From Pelecanus crispus (taxonomy: Eukaryota > Chordata > Aves > Pelecaniformes > Pelecanidae), in contig NC_134643.1 in assembly GCF_030463565.1 (NCBI RefSeq), positions 122,246,309 through 122,310,308 on the forward strand: a stretch of 64,000 bases of DNA, given 5' to 3'. Below, piece after piece: positions 26,291-34,525 of this stretch. A program made the translations under genes and the position numbers. Every line of letters starts with the position of its first letter. Positions within the stretch are counted from its first letter, which is position 1. Below the pieces are notes generated by a model that saw nothing but the letters and a program-made list of their open reading frames with translations, searched no databases and was not told the DNA's origin.

Positions 26291-27939
26291 CATGAGGGAA
26301 GGCAACCAGCCCCCCAAAACTCTCAACAAATTAAGGAGAAATCTCAACAAATTTCTAGTATAAACTTTTGCAACCCAGACAATTTTAATCTTTTTTTTTT
26401 TCCCACATTAAAGAACAGATCGGCTAACAACTTCTCCAGCCCAAGGGTCAAGGGCCTCCCGTAACGCTGGCAGTGAACTGCCCATGGCCAGCGAGTGGTT
26501 TGGCGTGAGCCCAGCTGTTGTTGCCATCATATGAAACTCATTCTGAAAGGCACCGACACCTTTGGATGGGGGAACATTTCCATGATGAGCACACAGCGAC
26601 AAAATCCTTGGGGCTCAGTCAGACAGATACAATAACCTATTAGCATCAGGATTTTTAAAGCATTTTTATCCTGAGCACAGGGTAGGGACACGACAAAGGA
26701 ATAACCTGAGGAAAATTTTGTCTCTGGCAAGTGTTCTCATGGGAAGCAAAACGTACCCACTTTTTTTCATGTCCTGCTCATCACTAAAACTCCACCAGGA
26801 GTCTCTCATTTCTAAGGAGCTCTCAGTCAAAATAAAGACATGGAAAGTGGAAAAGAGATGAAGGGTAGTATAAGAGTGCCACATACAGACAAATGGCGAA
26901 ATGTGAGAAAAAATTACGAAAATGCTGCCCAGGAAATTCAAAATGAGAACGAGAAGTCCATGCTGTATCTTATGGGAATTTCCTGAAAAAAATAAGAGTA
27001 AAATCTGATTTTCTAGACTAAATTCAGTCCTGACAAGGACACTCCCTTTTTTGCAGAGGAGGTATACCCAGTTGTGCCGAGGCTTTCTTTGCCCCTCCAT
27101 CTATATAGCACACCTATTTCTTTTCCACCTTCAGGCCCTGCTGCTGGGACCAGGGGATGAGGGCAGTTCGTACCAGCTCGCCGGATGGAACACACGGGTG
27201 GTTTTCTACTCCCATTGGTGTCCGGGTTGGTCAGTGCAGTGCGAAACCCCCAATTCAAGGGAGTCCCCAGTTCAGACCTCCTGTGGGACAGAAAACTGTG
27301 TGTGGCTGGCAAATCACAGCCTAGATCTGTAATTCCCTCTCCAGCTCCGTTTCCTTGCCTCTGTCCGTCTAAAAGCCAATCTTAGCAGTTGCATTGATTT
27401 CTTTCTCTCGGGTGTTCCCACTGCTCCTTCTCCGCTACGGCAGCTCATTTTGGGAGGATTTGCACATGAGGGACAGCATCAAGCCTGGGGAAAGTTAAGC
27501 ACGTCATTTTTCACTAGCATTGTATCTCCTCTGTAACAGAGCAGTACCTGGACTAAACAACAGCCGAGGCTGGCAGGTTTTCACCTCCCATCTCTGGGGC
27601 TGAGGAAAGGCACGATGCACAGCGCACCTCTGCTTAGCGAGGTGATGATGTTTCTGCAGAGGTCCCACTTCTCTGCAGACTAGAAATGCTTTGCCAGCCA
27701 CATGGTGCCTCACAGGTATTTCTCTACTCTGCACTGAAACAGAAGCCTCAGCGTGAAACCGATACTGAGAAGAGCTTGGATGCTTTACGACGTGACGGTC
27801 AACGCACGTCTGCCCAAGGTGCCCAGGACAGGAGGTGCCAGCGGGGCAGCGTGCGGGCCTGCCAGCGCTGCGCTTTCGTGGTGTTTCAGCCTCCTTCTCC
27901 TCATTTGCCCGTAGGAGACGGTATTGTCAATGAGAAGTG

Positions 27940-28160
27940 AAATTATCAGTAACACGTAGCAGCTGTTAAAACAGAATAGCTATCATACTGTTTTATAAGC
28001 TTTAGGAATTGCCTTTCATTAAGGCAATAAAACGGTGGTATGGAGTTATCTGTTGCATCCTTGAAGTTTTTCCTCCAGCAATGTGTTAAATGAAATCATA
28101 CTGTATCTTGTAAAAAATACAGCATCTTGCATTAAACACAACAAATGATGGGCGGAAAGC
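27940..28160. promoter_or_regulatory. Candidate element with E-box and inverted repeat
   Basis: CAGCTG (27,960-27,965) lies close to a perfect inverted repeat ATTGCCTT-TCATT-AAGGCAAT (28,008-28,028) whose loop holds a homeodomain-like CATTAA. The surroundings are AT-rich and single-copy. Confidence 0.25.
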
Positions 28161-28874
28161 CTGTATGTCTTACACCTGCACTGAAGAGTTAAAAGAGGTC
28201 TGGATGAGGTGGTTTTGATAACGTCTTAAGGTCAGAGAAAGTCAGTCCCCATTAATCTCACGGGTCTGAGACCTGTTCTGTTGGAGTAAGTGGCCATGCT
28301 TGAGAGGAGGAATGACTGAGCCTGAAAGATGTGAGACACGGAATCTAGCCTGGGTTTTAAATAGCAATCTAATTATTTTGTTGCAGATGACAGCAGCCTC
28401 ATAAGTGACAAAACTTTATAAATAAAGAGGGGGGGGGTTTCCTGCTAGATGAGAATAGGAGATGGCCTATTTCCTGCATATTTTTAATCCTGCAAATATC
28501 ACAAACATCACCTCTGGTATTTCTGAGACTTCCCTCTGGGTGACTCCTGTGAAGATTAGAAGCTTTTCCAGCCTCTGATTGAATGGGAGGACATGCTGAG
28601 TTTTTGGCAAAGAGCATGTGTCTCCAACATTTCAATCGAACTAGTGTTAACAAAAACAAATCTAGCACTGAAAAAAAAAAAAAAAAAGAATCCCACCAGA
28701 ATAAAAATGACTGCCCCTCTAAATGAAATGGGGTCCCTTTCTTGGAAACCACAGGTACCAAATATATTAGTTGGGCAGGTGGAACGGCATCAAAGCCTGT
28801 GGGCTGGATTTCACTTCTAAGTCCAGAACAGCAGCAAAAAATACATTTGTATCTGATTCAGATACATCCAGAAA

Positions 28875-28902
28875 GAAAAAAAAAAGGGGGGGGGGGGGGG
28901 GG
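28875..28902 (+). repeat. A11-G17 homopolymer pair
   Basis: 11 A pass directly into 17 G, then a GAAAGAGAAAAGGG tail; purine-only for more than 50 bp. Confidence 0.9.
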
Positions 28903-29389
28903 AGAAGAAAGAGAAAAGGGAAAAAAGGTCCAAACCTGAACCTTTGAGAAGTTCCCCTGAGATTCCCCTCCTACCTTTAAGCAGTGAGCAGAGAGCTTGC
29001 AGGCAACCCCCACATCCCTGTGTCCGCAGTGTCAGGTGCTGGGATTTGTGGTCCTGCCATGTTCAGGGGGAAGGCGGGGGGCAACTCTGACCCCAGCAGA
29101 CTCCCTGAAGCCCACACTCTCAACTGAAAACTTTAAAAGGCTCTGGAGCTGCGAAGCCCAATTTGGAGCCCACAGCCCTGCTAACAGATGGGAGGCAGAC
29201 AGCACTGGGGATCAGGCCTTCCAGTTTCCGAGGCATCATTAAAACTGTTTTCAGCTGCCAATCCTCAAGGAGCCGCGGTCACACACAGGCTCGTCGGCCT
29301 TCGGATGCCTCAGATTCCTGACAGCCGGGCAGGGGCACTTTCAGTGTAGCTGTATGGTATCCATGAGGAAAGGACCCTGGGCTGTAGGC

Positions 29390-29560
29390 CTTGAGGGAAT
29401 ATAGGCAATAACAATCCCAAACAATAACCTAATGACATTCCGAGTGATTTTCAACATGAAAGCAACAGTCTGGTTTTCATTAAGTTATCACTTCATCATG
29501 TTCCCTGATTGCCTTCATTCACGCCTTAGTTGCCTACAGTCGAGAGTGAGGGGGGGGGGA
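29390..29560. promoter_or_regulatory. Candidate element with paired SOX cores
   Basis: Two AACAAT cores on the same strand (29,410-29,415 and 29,420-29,425), exactly 10 bp apart, are followed by CTAATGACATT (from 29,429). TTTTCATTAAG and TCACTTCATCATG follow. It lies about 3.4 kb upstream of the OLIG2 start site. Confidence 0.3.
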
Positions 29561-30012
29561 AAAAATGTTCATAGGTAAGAAAATAGGCTCTGCTCCACAT
29601 TTCAGTGTCAAAAGCAAGTTGGGGTTAAGGGCTCCTCGGGGAGCCCTCCGTGGCTGCCTTCCCGGGATGCGCCGATGAGAGGAGGTTTGCAATATCGAGC
29701 CTTATTGAATTGGGAGGTGAGGGGAACGTGTGACATTTAATTTGACAGGTCTCTCAGCAGAGATCACCCCCCTTCCTCCTTGCACCCCCTGCTTCTCCCA
29801 ACAAGGACGGCAGAGAAGCACCGCCCGGCTGCCACTGCCCCCGGCCCCGCGCAAACTCCGCGCTCCCCTGCGCAAGGAGCCCTGCAAGGGCTGCAGGAGG
29901 GACAGAGTTCACGCCCAGACAGACGGATGGTGACCATCAAAGGCATTGCTCGTCCCTAATGGGACGTAGACCCCTGGCTTCTCCTTGGCGGTGGCGCGGG
30001 GTTTCCTCTCTG

Positions 30013-30600
30013 GAGGGGGGAGGGAGAAAAGGAAAAGGAGAAAAGAAAGAGGAAGAGGGGAAAAAGGAAAAAAGGAAAAAGGGGGAAGAAAGGGAAAAGT
30101 AGAAAAAAAGAAAAAAGGGGGAAGGGAAAAAGAAAAAAGGAAAAAAGGAAAAAAGGAAAAAGGAAAAAAGGAAAAAGGAAAAAAGGAAAAAAGGAAAAAA
30201 GGGAAAAGGGGAAAAAGAGAAAGGGAAAAAAGGAAAAGGAAAAAGAAAAGGAAAAGGAAAAGGGAAAAGGAAGGAAAAGGAAAAGAAAAGGAAAAGGAAA
30301 AAAGGAAGGAAAAGGAACAGGAACAGGAACAGGAACAGGAAAAGGAAAAGGAAAAGGAAAAGGAAAAGGAAAAGGAAAAGGAAAAGGAAAAGGAAAAGGA
30401 AAAGGAAAAGGAAAAAGAAAAGAAAAGGAAAAGGAGGAAAAGGAAAAGGAAAAAGAAAAGGAGGAAAAGGAAAAGGAAAAGAAAAGGAAAAGGAAAAGAA
30501 AAGGAAAAGGAAAAGCAAAAGGAAAAGCAAAAGGAAAAGCAAAAGTAAAAGGGGAAAGGGGAAAGGGGAAAGGGGAAAGGGGAAAGGGGAAAGGGAAGGG
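30013..30600 (+). repeat. Polypurine (GGAAAA)n-type satellite tract
   Basis: Nearly 590 bp consist of A and G on the + strand, with only a handful of pyrimidines. The unit changes along the tract: GGAAAAAA octamers around 30,137-30,200, GGAAAA hexamers around 30,238-30,410 with an inset of GGAACA at about 30,313-30,338, GGAGGAAAA around 30,430-30,480, GGAAAAGCAAAA around 30,505-30,545, and GGGGAAA heptamers at 30,550-30,595. It lies about 2.3 kb upstream of the OLIG2 start site. Long frames rich in Lys/Arg/Glu (or Phe/Ser/Leu on the other strand) are artefacts of the repeat. Confidence 0.95.
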
Positions 30601-31109
30601 AGGAGTCCGCTGCCCACTTCTTCCTCCCCGGGCCCCCCAGGGTGCTGCGAGAACCGCCTCCCCAGGGCGCATCCCGGTCCCGGAGCCCCGGCAGCCCCCG
30701 CCGCGCCTCCGTCCGCTGCCCATCCCCGCTCCCCCGGGGCAGGGGCCGGCGGCTCTTCGCCGCTTTTCCCCCGCCATCCGTCCCGGCAGGTAGCCCTCCC
30801 TCGCCTCTGCTCCAGCCCCCGGCCACACCCCCCCACCCCCTCCCCGCCAGCCTCCGCCCGGGCTCCCGGTGCCCCGGGGGCTCCTGCCCCCCCCGCCCGG
30901 CCGAGCGGGAGCCCCCGGGGCTGCGGAGCGGGAGGCGGGGCCGCTGTGGCCGGGGGGCCCGTCCCGTCCCGGGGCTGATGGGGGGGCGGGTGAAGCCCGG
31001 TCCCGGGGCTGAGCCCGCGGCCGCGGCACGGCAGCGCGTGCCGCAAACCCGACGGGGAGGACGGGACCCCCCCGTCCGATTGGGGTGCGGGGGGGGGCAG
31101 CGGGTCGGA

Positions 31110-31149
31110 CCTTTTAAGAAGGAAAGGCCCCAGCCTTTTCAGAAGGAAA
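31110..31149 (+). repeat. Two 16-bp direct repeats upstream of OLIG2
   Basis: CCTTTTAAGAAGGAAA (31,110-31,125) and CCTTTTCAGAAGGAAA (31,134-31,149) differ at one base and are offset by 24 bp. Confidence 0.85.
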
Positions 31150-31325
31150 ATTGCCGAGCCCCGGGAGGCGGAAGGGAGACGAGCGGTGCCGGCGTGCTCC
31201 TCGTTTTCGCCCCAGCACCGCGGCCCCGGGGGCGGCCGCCCCCCGCCCCCGCCCCCGCCTGGCCTGGCCGGGGCCCGTTCCCTCTCCCCGGGCCGGGCCC
31301 CGCCAGGAGCCGGCGGCCGGGGGAA

Positions 31326-31420
31326 AGGCGTCGGGGGCTTAATTAGTTGTGCTCGTTGTTGCCCTGTTTTATGCGGCTCCAACAATGCGCCGTATAGAGC
31401 CATCAGTCAAAAGGCAGAGG
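31326..31420. promoter_or_regulatory. AT-rich island inside the CpG domain, homeodomain plus SOX
   Basis: CTTAATTAG (31,338-31,346), GTTGTTGCC (about 31,354) and CCAACAATG (31,379-31,387) are embedded in very GC-rich DNA 1.5 kb upstream of the start site. Survival of AT-rich sequence in such a context suggests constraint. Confidence 0.35.
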
Positions 31421-31569
31421 CAGGCTTCCCGCTGCCGCCTCACCGCTTCCCGACCATGGGATAAATGCAAAGTTTGCACAGACGGGACCCCCCCTCCCCG
31501 TCCCGCTGCTCACCTCCAGGGCTCAGCCCCGGCTCCCCCCGCCTTACCTCCCCCAGCCCCCGGGGCGTT

Positions 31570-31584
31570 GGGGGGGGGGGGGGG
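31570..31584 (+). repeat. G15 homopolymer
   Basis: 15 consecutive G within the OLIG2 upstream CpG island. Confidence 0.9.
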
Positions 31585-31784
31585 TGGAGGGTCCCCCCGC
31601 CGCCTCCCCCCGGCCGGGCTCCTCAGCCCCGCAAGCAGGTGCGGGACCTGAGGGCCGGGGCGGCCCCTCCGCCCGGCCGGCCGCGGGGAGCCCGGGCACG
31701 TCCCGGGTGGGCAGGCCGGGGGCGGCCCTGGCGGCAGCGGGACACACGCCGGGCGGCGGGCGGCGGCGGGCCCGGCTGTCGCTG

Positions 31785-31960
31785 GGACAGATTTTCCTAA
31801 TTGACCTGTTACGGATCATCCCCGCAACCGTTGGGAAACACATTTCCACGCTTCACTTCTTAACGTTTTAAATACATATTTAACGGATGGTTGAGGCTTG
31901 CCGGGCCAGCTGGGAAACACACGGGTGTAAAAATAATACAACAAAGGCAAAGGGGCCGGG
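31785..31960. promoter_or_regulatory. AT-rich island inside the CpG domain, 1 kb upstream of OLIG2
   Basis: The sequence changes abruptly from GC-rich to TTTTCCTAATTGACC (31,792-31,806), GCAACCGTTGGG (MYB-like), TTCTTAACGTTTTAAATACA and TATTTAACGG. It returns to a G run at 31,958. This is a good candidate for a proximal enhancer. Confidence 0.35.
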
Positions 31961-31970
31961 GGGGGGGGGG
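31958..31970 (+). repeat. G13 homopolymer
   Basis: 13 consecutive G at the junction between an AT-rich island and GC-rich promoter DNA. Confidence 0.9.
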
Positions 31971-32085
31971 CGGGATTTACCCCGGCGGGAGGAAGCCCCG
32001 GCCCTGTTGCACGGAGCTGCCGGGGCGAAGGGGCCGGGCGAGGCGCGGAGGGGAGGCGGGAGGCATTTCCGAAAGTCACTTTTCT

Positions 32086-32115
32086 GTTAATGTCTTTTTT
32101 GTTAATGTCTTTTTT
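32086..32115 (+). repeat. 15-bp exact tandem duplication upstream of OLIG2
   Basis: GTTAATGTCTTTTTT occurs twice back to back (32,086-32,100 and 32,101-32,115), followed by a pyrimidine tract. Each copy carries a homeodomain-like GTTAAT. Confidence 0.9.
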
Positions 32116-32354
32116 CTTTCTTTCTCTCCCCTCTCCTGCTCCGGTCTCGCTGGAGGGTTGTTTTGGGGGTAGGTGTTGGTGGCCGCTCCGGCTGCTTCTG
32201 CCGGTCGCTGCGGGGTCGGAGCCGTGGGGGTCCCGCTGGGGCCGGCGCTGCCCGGCACCGCCCGGCCGCCTCCGGGGGGAAACCCGCTGGTGGGGAACGG
32301 GGTGGCCGAAATCACTTTTTCCCTCCCCCTCCGCCTCCCTTTGCAGCACTTAAC

Positions 32355-32373
32355 GGGGGGGGGGGGGGGGGGG
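32355..32373 (+). repeat. G19 homopolymer near the OLIG2 promoter
   Basis: 19 consecutive G about 500 bp upstream of the start site. This is the longest G run in the window and a strong G-quadruplex candidate. Confidence 0.9.
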
Positions 32374-32584
32374 CTAACGACCGGGCGGGGGGCAGGAGGG
32401 GGCAGCCGCCGAGGGAAGCGCGCCGGCTGCCCGGTGCGTGTGGCGGGGCCGGGGCTGAGCGCTTCCCGGCGGGGCGGGACGGGACGGGGCACGGGGAAAC
32501 ACCGGCGGGAGGCGGCAGCGCGGCCGCCCCGAGGGCGTTGCGGCGGCGGGGCCAGGGGCTGTTCGGCCCCGTCCCCGTCCCGTC

Positions 32585-32868
32585 CCGCCCCCCCAACAGC
32601 TGTTCCCGGCGCTGTCATTGTTGCATTTTATTATGGATTTGACAAAAGTCCCTCCCCCCCCGCCGCGCCCCCCCGCCGGGCTCCCCGCGCCACTGCCGGC
32701 CGTCTCCCCCCCGCCCCCGTCCGCCCGCCCCATCGAGCCGGGACCGGCCCCGGTGACATCAGCCGCCCCCCCCCGCCGCCGCCGCCGATTGGCGCAGCCC
32801 CCCTCCCGCCCGGTGACATCGTTCCTCCCCGGCGCGGCTATAAAGCCGCCGCCGCCGCCGCCGCAAGG
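32585..32868 (+). promoter_or_regulatory. OLIG2: OLIG2 core and proximal promoter
   Basis: TATAAAG at 32,839-32,845 lies 85 bp before the exon 1 donor. Upstream are an inverted CCAAT box (GATTGGC, 32,787-32,793) and two identical CGGTGACATC decamers exactly 60 bp apart (32,751-32,760 and 32,811-32,820) that flank it. Further up, a short AT-rich patch (32,612-32,648) inside otherwise GC-rich DNA carries an E-box CAGCTG (32,597-32,602), a SOX-type CATTGTTG (32,616-32,623) and a HOX-like TTTTATTATGG. The TATA assignment is firm; factor binding is inference. Confidence 0.8.
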
Positions 32869-32930
32869 TGCGCGCTGCTGCCGTGCTCCCCCGTCACGGC
32901 GCGCCGCTCCCCACGGCCGCCCCGCGCACG
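32869..32930 (+). other. OLIG2: OLIG2 exon 1, non-coding 5' UTR
   Basis: The predicted transcript starts about 30 bp downstream of the TATA box and ends at a consensus donor, ACG|GTGAGT, at 32,930/32,931. The exon contains no ATG, so together with the first 37 nt of exon 2 it gives a short GC-rich 5' UTR of about 100 nt without upstream start codons. The two-exon layout with the whole CDS in exon 2 matches OLIG2 in other vertebrates. The start is inferred from TATA spacing, not observed. Confidence 0.75.
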
Positions 32931-33189
32931 GTGAGTGCCCCCCGCGCCCGCGCCCCCCGGCGCGGCACCCCCGAGCCCCCGGCCCGGCGGAGGGAGGGAC
33001 GGCACCGGACGGGACGGGACGGGACGGGACGGGAGGGGAGGGGACGGGGACGGGACGGGACGGGACGCGCCCCCCGAGGGCGGCCCCGCCGAGCGGCGGC
33101 GGAGCGGGCTCGGCGGGCGGGCGGCGCTCCGCCAAATCTCCGCGGGCGCTGACCCGGGGCCGCCTGCGGGCTCTCTCCCCTCCCCGCAG
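32931..33189 (+). other. OLIG2: OLIG2 intron 1
   Basis: 259-bp intron in the 5' UTR. It opens with GTGAGT and closes with a pyrimidine tract running into CCCCGCAG at 33,189. It is very GC-rich and holds a GGGAC pentanucleotide array (33,007-33,067). The reading frame of the CDS happens to stay open across it, which can mislead gene predictors. Confidence 0.85.
33007..33067 (+). repeat. GGGAC pentanucleotide array in OLIG2 intron
   Basis: About twelve units of GGGAC with two GGGAG/GGGGA variants occupy nearly a quarter of the intron. Related GGGAC copies occur upstream at 32,475-32,490, which suggests local slippage of GC-rich promoter sequence. Confidence 0.9.
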
Positions 33190-33226
33190 GCAGCCCGGTG
33201 CGCGCCGCCGCCCCGCCCGCCGGGCC

Positions 33227-34117
33227 ATGGACTCGGACGCCAGCCTGGTCTCCAGCCGCCCGTCCTCCCCGGAGCCCGATGACCTCTTCCTCACGGCCAG
33301 GAATAAAGGCAGCGGCGGGGGCTTCACGGGCGGCACCGTGTCCAGCTCCACGCAGAGCGACTCGCCGCCGGAGCTGAGCGCCGAGCTGCGCAGCGCCATG
33401 AGCGCGGCGGGGGTGGTGGTGGTGGACAAGCTGGGCTTCAAGTCCTCGTCGTCCTCCTCCTCCTCGTCCTCCTCGTCCTCCTCCAAGAAGGACAAGAAGC
33501 AGATGACGGAGCCGGAGCTGCAGCAGCTGCGGCTGAAGATCAACAGCCGGGAGCGCAAGCGGATGCACGACCTGAACATCGCCATGGACGGGCTGCGGGA
33601 GGTGATGCCCTACGCCCACGGCCCGTCGGTGCGCAAGCTCTCCAAGATCGCCACGCTCCTCCTGGCGCGCAACTACATCCTCATGCTCACCAACTCCCTG
33701 GAGGAGATGAAGCGCCTGGTCAGCGAGATCTACGGCGGCCACCACGCCGGCTTCCACCCCGCCGCCTGCCCCGGCGGCATGGGCGCCCACTCCGCCCCGC
33801 TGCCCGGCCACCCGGGCCACCCCGCCTCGCACCCCGTCCACCACCCCATCCTGCCCCCCGCCGCCGTCTCCAGCGCCTCCCTGCCCGGCTCCGGCCTCTC
33901 GGCCGTCAGCTCCATCCGGCCCCCCCACGGGCTCCTCAAGTCGCCCTCGGCCGCCGCCGCCGCCGCCGCCGCCGCCGCCCCGCTGGGCAGCGGCTTCCAG
34001 CACTGGGGGGGCATGCCCTGCCCCTGCAGCATGTGCCAGGTCTCGGCCCCGCCGCACCACCACGTCTCCGGCATGGGCACCGCCAGCCTCCCCAGATTGG
34101 CCACCGACACCAAATGA
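33227..34117 (+). CDS. OLIG2: Oligodendrocyte transcription factor 2 (bHLH)
   Basis: 296-aa class II bHLH transcription factor. In the family it acts in the nucleus, mainly as a repressor on E-boxes, specifying motor-neuron and oligodendrocyte progenitors. Seen in the sequence: N-terminus [20 protein letters not shown], identical to vertebrate OLIG2 as I recall it; an uninterrupted run of 14 Ser at residues 73-86; [20 protein letters not shown] leading into the bHLH at about residues 104-161, with basic motif [12 protein letters not shown] (Glu109 being the E-box contact) and helix 2 [18 protein letters not shown]; a His/Pro/Ala-rich C-terminal half with HHPILPP and about 10 Ala at 242-251; and the OLIG-family CPCSMCQV segment before a C-terminus ending LPRLATDTK. 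The chosen ATG has a strong context (G at -3, G at +4) and is the first ATG in the predicted mRNA. The frame stays open upstream to 32,618, but that part spans promoter and intron. Codon third positions are almost all G/C. Human OLIG2 is 323 aa; the shortfall is mostly in the Ala/His tracts. Confidence 0.98.
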   Translation: MDSDASLVSSRPSSPEPDDLFLTARNKGSGGGFTGGTVSSSTQSDSPPELSAELRSAMSAAGVVVVDKLGFKSSSSSSSSSSSSSSKKDKKQMTEPELQQLRLKINSRERKRMHDLNIAMDGLREVMPYAHGPSVRKLSKIATLLLARNYILMLTNSLEEMKRLVSEIYGGHHAGFHPAACPGGMGAHSAPLPGHPGHPASHPVHHPILPPAAVSSASLPGSGLSAVSSIRPPHGLLKSPSAAAAAAAAAAPLGSGFQHWGGMPCPCSMCQVSAPPHHHVSGMGTASLPRLATDTK

Positions 34118-34511
34118 GCCCCTCGCCGGGGCCGCCCCGCCGCGCCCCGCGCCGCCCCGGCGCCTCCAGGACCTACAAACGCGACCCCCCGGCGGCAGCG
34201 GGGCCGTGTCGTGCCCCCCCCCCCGCTCCCGGCGCCGTCGGGGGGGGCGGCGGGAGGGGACGGAGCCCGGCCCCGGCTCTGCCCCGCTCCCCAAACGGCG
34301 GGGAGAACCACCCCGACGCAAGCAAAACGCCCGCGCATCCTCTTTATTTTTAATCCCACGTCGGCGTCGGGAACTTCGCTGGGAGGGGAAAGTAGTCCTA
34401 GGCTCGTGGCAGATGGAGGAACCAAAACTGCAGAGGGGTTTTTTTGCTCGTTTGTTTGTTTGTTTGTTCGGTCGGTCCTCCCGCCCCCCCCCCACAAACC
34501 CTCCCACCCCA

Positions 34512-34525
34512 CCCCCCCCCCCCCC
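34512..34525 (+). repeat. C14 run in OLIG2 3' UTR
   Basis: 14 consecutive C in a C-rich stretch (34,480-34,525) directly after the (TTTG)n block of the 3' UTR. Confidence 0.85.

Larger units (their letters stand above)
19788..30012. other. Non-coding 5' flank, third segment
   Basis: No gene is supported. It holds candidate elements at 21.04-21.50, 25.59-26.29, 27.94-28.16 and 29.39-29.56 kb and several homopolymer runs. CpG content rises from about 29.64 kb as the OLIG2 domain begins. A 233-codon minus-strand frame at 21,671-22,372 has no recognisable domain. Confidence 0.55.
30600..34330. promoter_or_regulatory. CpG island domain over the OLIG2 5' region and CDS
   Basis: Dense G+C and CpG run from just after the polypurine tract through exon 2 and fade in the 3' UTR. 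Two AT-richer islands interrupt it: 31,338-31,420 (CTTAATTAG and AACAATG cores) and 31,790-31,960 (CTAATTGA, then a TTAACG-rich stretch). Both look like embedded regulatory elements. Broad islands covering whole bHLH developmental genes are usual and are typically Polycomb targets; the boundaries are by eye. Confidence 0.7.

Noticed and set aside
30550-30595. GGGGAAA heptamers as interstitial telomere repeat
   Set aside because: Vertebrate telomere is TTAGGG; this is the end of the local polypurine expansion.
29937-31403. 488-codon minus-strand open frame with long Phe/Leu/Ser runs
   Set aside because: It exists because the polypurine tract and CpG island lack stops; the product is repeat translation joined to Pro/Arg/Gly low complexity, with no domain.
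32894-34507. 537-codon minus-strand frame antisense to OLIG2
   Set aside because: Mirror of a GC3-rich CDS; no recognisable domain, no promoter or splice signals, Gly/Arg/Val composition typical of shadow frames.
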